DNA from: Cheilinus undulatus
Taxonomy: Eukaryota > Chordata > Actinopteri > Labriformes > Labridae
Length of the DNA stretch: 64,000 nucleotides
Assembly: GCF_018320785.1 (NCBI RefSeq)
Contig: NC_054869.1
Span: 37,599,789-37,663,788, forward strand
Direction: 5' to 3'
Shown: positions 60,927-64,000 of the stretch, in pieces
Layout: every line of letters starts with the position of its first letter
How positions within the stretch are numbered: position 1 is the stretch's first letter
Position numbers and translations under genes: made by a program
Notes under the pieces: model-generated
Seen by the model: the letters and a program-made list of their open reading frames with translations, nothing else
Databases searched by the model: none
What the model was told of the DNA's origin: nothing

Positions 60927-61720
60927 GTGTAAGTCAGGGGATGGATACAAAAATGATTCCAAGGCACTGAACATCCCCCGGAGTTCAGTTAAATTCATCA
61001 TCAAGAAATGGAAGGAATGTGGCACATGTGTAAATCTGCCTAGATCAGGCCATCCTCACAAACTGACTGACCATGCAAGAAGGAGACAAGTGAAAGAGGC
61101 CACCAAGACACCTATGACTACTCCGAAGGAGTAACAACCTTCAGCAGCTGAGATGGGAGACTGCATACAACTGTTGCTGGGGTTCTTCTCTAGTCAAAGC
61201 TTTATGGGAGACTGGCAAAGAGACAGCTCTGGACAAGAATTCACCAGAACACATGTGGGAGACTCCATGGTCAAGTGGAAGAAAGTTTGGTCTGATGCTT
61301 TTTTGGGTGGGCAAACAAACCGTCCACACTTTGAAGTACGATGGTGGCAGCATCATGCTGTGGAGATGCTTCTCAGCAGCCAACCCTGGAAGGCTCCGGG
61401 ATCAAATATAGGAAAATCCTGGAGGACAATCTTATTCAGTCTGCAAGAGAGCTACAGCTTGAGAGAAGATTTGTTTTCCAGCAAGACATGACCGGAAACA
61501 TACCAGGAAAGCTACCCAGAAATGGTTTAAAGACAACAAGGTGAATGTTCTGGAGTGGCTGACTCAAAGCCAAGACCTCAATCCAGTTTGTGGCTGGGCT
61601 TGAAAAGGGCTGTTCACGCCCGATCCCTTTGCATCCTGACAGAGCTTGAGCAGTTGCAATGTGTCCAGATGTGCAAGCCTGATTGAGACCTATCCACATA
61701 GATTCAGTGCTGTACTACTA
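60927..61720 (+). mobile_element. Tc1 transposon remnant, nearly full-length transposase but broken
   Basis: Frameshifted transposase text runs from the HTH (SGDGYKNDSKALNIPRSSVKF, IIKKWKECGTCVNLPRSGHP) through a degraded middle. It continues to the DDE region (FVFQQDMTGNIPGKLPRNG, then VNVLEW and a LNPV-like block). It ends with a 'cacgcccgatccctttgcatcctgacagagcttgagcag' region equivalent to the family's ARxxxNLTELEQ. The active-site 'QQDNDPKH' is changed to 'QQDMTGNI'. The copy is inactive. It is a different Tc1 subfamily from 10740 and 56340. Confidence 0.8.
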
Positions 61721-64000
61721 CTACTAAATACTGACTTGAAGCAGTGAATATTTGATGGACATTACTTTGTATATAAGACAAATACTAAGATGCAATTAAA
61801 GTATTTGACTTGGACACAAAACACATAATCAGAAGAAGTTGACCTCCATATTATTATTGCAGGTAAAAACCTGCCGTACGTGGAACATAAGCTGAACACC
61901 TTGAATTACCTGATTGAAGCATAAGTGATGGTGTGACAAGTGGAGAATGGAATATTAGAGAGGCGCCTCATTTATGTTCAGCTTTTACTGCCAGCAATTA
62001 AAGAGGAACAACAAGACTAAACAGAGCTGATAATCATGCATGATTTTTTTACTATAACAAGCACTGAGAAAAGTTTTTGTTGAAGGAGTCCTTTCATGCA
62101 CGAGAGAGTTTGCACACGGTTGCACCCTGTGCAGCACATCAGTTTGAAATTCCTCCCAGAGGAAGATTTGAAAGTGCAATTAGAATTTTGCACGGTGCAG
62201 AAAAAAGAGAGACATGTTTTTCAAGGACTTTTCAAGGGAATGATGCAATTGCCCCTCTTCCTTGCACCGGGGCTTTTTCTGTTCTCATAGCAACATACCA
62301 TACTTAACCTAGTAACACACTGAGGGAGCATGGCAACAGGGGTTGCCCGCCTCCTCTTCCTCTCTCCTGTCTCTGCACCTCGGCATGTCTCTGTGAGTGA
62401 CATCACAAAGTGAATACCTTTACATCCAAACAAGCCCTGTGTTTGTGTGGGTGCACTGTCATCCATGCAAAACAAAAATAAGCTCTTTTTGTTTTGCCGG
62501 TGTTACTTAATCTGTTAGGGGGAGAAAAAACAGAGGGAGAACCGGAGAAGGGGGGTGGAGGGGCTGTGCTTAGAGGCTCAGCCAATCAGAGGGCTGGATT
62601 AGGCAGAGGCAGGCATAAACAGGAGCTGTTGCTGTTGGTAACAGAAATGTGATTGGTTGTTGGGAGTTCTTGCTCAATGGGATAGGTGTCTATGAGTGTG
62701 GGTATTTTGATCACTGTTATGCATGTGTTTATCTGCTGTTATGTTCTTTAATAACCTTGTTATTTTGCCTCCTTCTGTTTTCACTCACAAGGGAGACTCT
62801 GGTCTGTGCTCTGAGGCCATTTCATAGTAAAACATCTGAGCTGTTATTGAACACTCAGGCCTAAATCTTTTGAACTTCAGTTACCTTCAGCTGCTAGCGT
62901 GCAGAGGAAAGGTTACACTGTGCTATCTAGGTTGCAGAGTAAACACTCACAGCAGCACAAAGGGCTGGATTGGCAGTAAAATGACAGTCAGGGAGAAGAT
63001 GTGACGTTTAAGGACGGGTCATTGACACTAGAGTTGTGTGCATGATGCATCTGCTTCGCGCTCTGATGTAGGACTATTGTTGACTTGCAGGAGACCTTTA
63101 CCTAATGTAACACACAGTCTGAAACTCATTGTCTTGACTTGTTGTTCCTGTAACTTTCAGGACATATTTGATGATTCCCACTCAAGCAATCACATGCAAA
63201 CAAACATTTCCAGGCCCTCAGAATGTCCACAGTCCTTGAAGGCAGCAGAATAACATGTAATCCTATAGGTCAGCCACAGAGTCACACTCTGTTTACCACA
63301 GTCACACAGTGCTGCACACGCTGGGTTTGTTTACATGCGGTTTCCTTCCTCAAAGAGGTGGGGCCACACACCCGGCATTCCAATGTTGCTTTGGAAACAG
63401 GGCGGTGGTAGTAGCCAATAGAAGGGTGGGGATTATGACATGTGTTTTTTTTTGTTGTGCGTGTGAATTAATCAAACAGTGGTATCTATCCAGCAGCGTG
63501 TTGACAGGGGGGAGTTTTATTTTAATCAGCTCGCTCAAGGAGGAAAACACACTGGGTAATAATACAGGGATCAAATCAACACATGCTGCTAAGCCAATTA
63601 AAAATCATCATCTAATCTTGCAATGCTTATGAGTAGTGCATGCATTCAGGGCCTGTTTTAGTCATTTGAAGGCTCCAGGGAAAGACTTATCTGAGGCCCT
63701 TCTCTATTTAGCTAAAAGAAATCATAGCGAGTGTCAAAAATATTCTGAAGCATCTCTTTTCAGGAAACAAAGCCAGAGAATTACAGTAAATAACCAAATG
63801 TGAAATATACCCAGCAGAACTCTTCCTCTCTTAGAAGAGGATCATGACTCTGATATGCCACAATGAAAAATCTGAACAAATCTTCAGGCCAGGTGCATCT
63901 TTTTAACATAAAAATATATGCTCACTATTGGCGCAATATCCTTTCCTTTGACAAAAATTACACTTTTTATTTACTGCATGCCATTTTTCCCTCAATCCAC
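61721..64000. other. Gene-free DNA with CCAAT-box patches
   Basis: No coding exon supported. CCAAT occurs at 62582-62586 and, inverted, at 62652-62656, with another at 63415-63419, in locally GC-richer sequence. This could be a promoter or enhancer for a transcript outside or antisense to the window. No splice-supported ORF accompanies it. Confidence 0.4.

Overview
This is a vertebrate nuclear genome window, almost certainly from a ray-finned (teleost) fish. Genes are split by GT-AG introns, the proteins align best with vertebrate families, and much of the non-coding DNA consists of decayed elements typical of fish: several Tc1/mariner lineages, hAT-like miniature elements, and L2/Rex-like LINE fragments with a 'cttatctta' tail. 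The species cannot be named from the sequence. There are no rRNA genes, recognisable tRNA genes, CRISPR arrays or prokaryotic features.

Four protein-coding genes are supported, all on the + strand. (1) znf131 (2389-6622; 8 coding exons; 566 aa) is a BTB plus C2H2 zinc-finger repressor. (2) nim1k (21006-30570; 5 coding exons; 481 aa) is an AMPK-related Ser/Thr kinase. It has likely 5'UTR exons near 8.9 kb and 20.07-20.59 kb and transposon-filled introns. (3) A CREB3 (Luman)-type ER-anchored bZIP factor (36171-40776; 9 coding exons; 503 aa) has a non-coding first exon ending at 32775. (4) gadd45g (45972-46788; 4 exons; 159 aa) is a compact stress-response gene with TATA and CCAAT boxes. The znf131-nim1k pair has the order and orientation known at human 5p12. 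CREB3 and GADD45G both lie on human chromosome 9, so the window joins two ancestral blocks.

Functional links: creb3 (ER/Golgi stress transcription) and gadd45g (stress-induced growth arrest) are adjacent stress genes. The creb3 upstream region carries a THAP11/ZNF143-type motif and several bZIP sites. Its protein carries a DHxY HCF-1-binding motif and two LxxLL motifs. Its spliced mRNA has an upstream ORF that overlaps the main start codon, which suggests translational control.

Layout: 1-2370 is flank or first intron with LINE tails. 2.4-6.6 kb is znf131. 6.6-20 kb is the intergenic/5' region of nim1k, with Tc1 relics, TGACCT-rich tandem repeats and an hAT-like MITE that has a perfect 8-bp target duplication. 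20-30.6 kb is nim1k, with two Tc1/mariner insertions in introns 3 and 4. 32.5-41.6 kb is creb3. 41.6-45.8 kb is AT-rich and palindromic upstream DNA of gadd45g. 45.8-47.5 kb is gadd45g. 47.5-64 kb has no supported gene; it holds transposon relics, a local duplication and CCAAT-containing patches.
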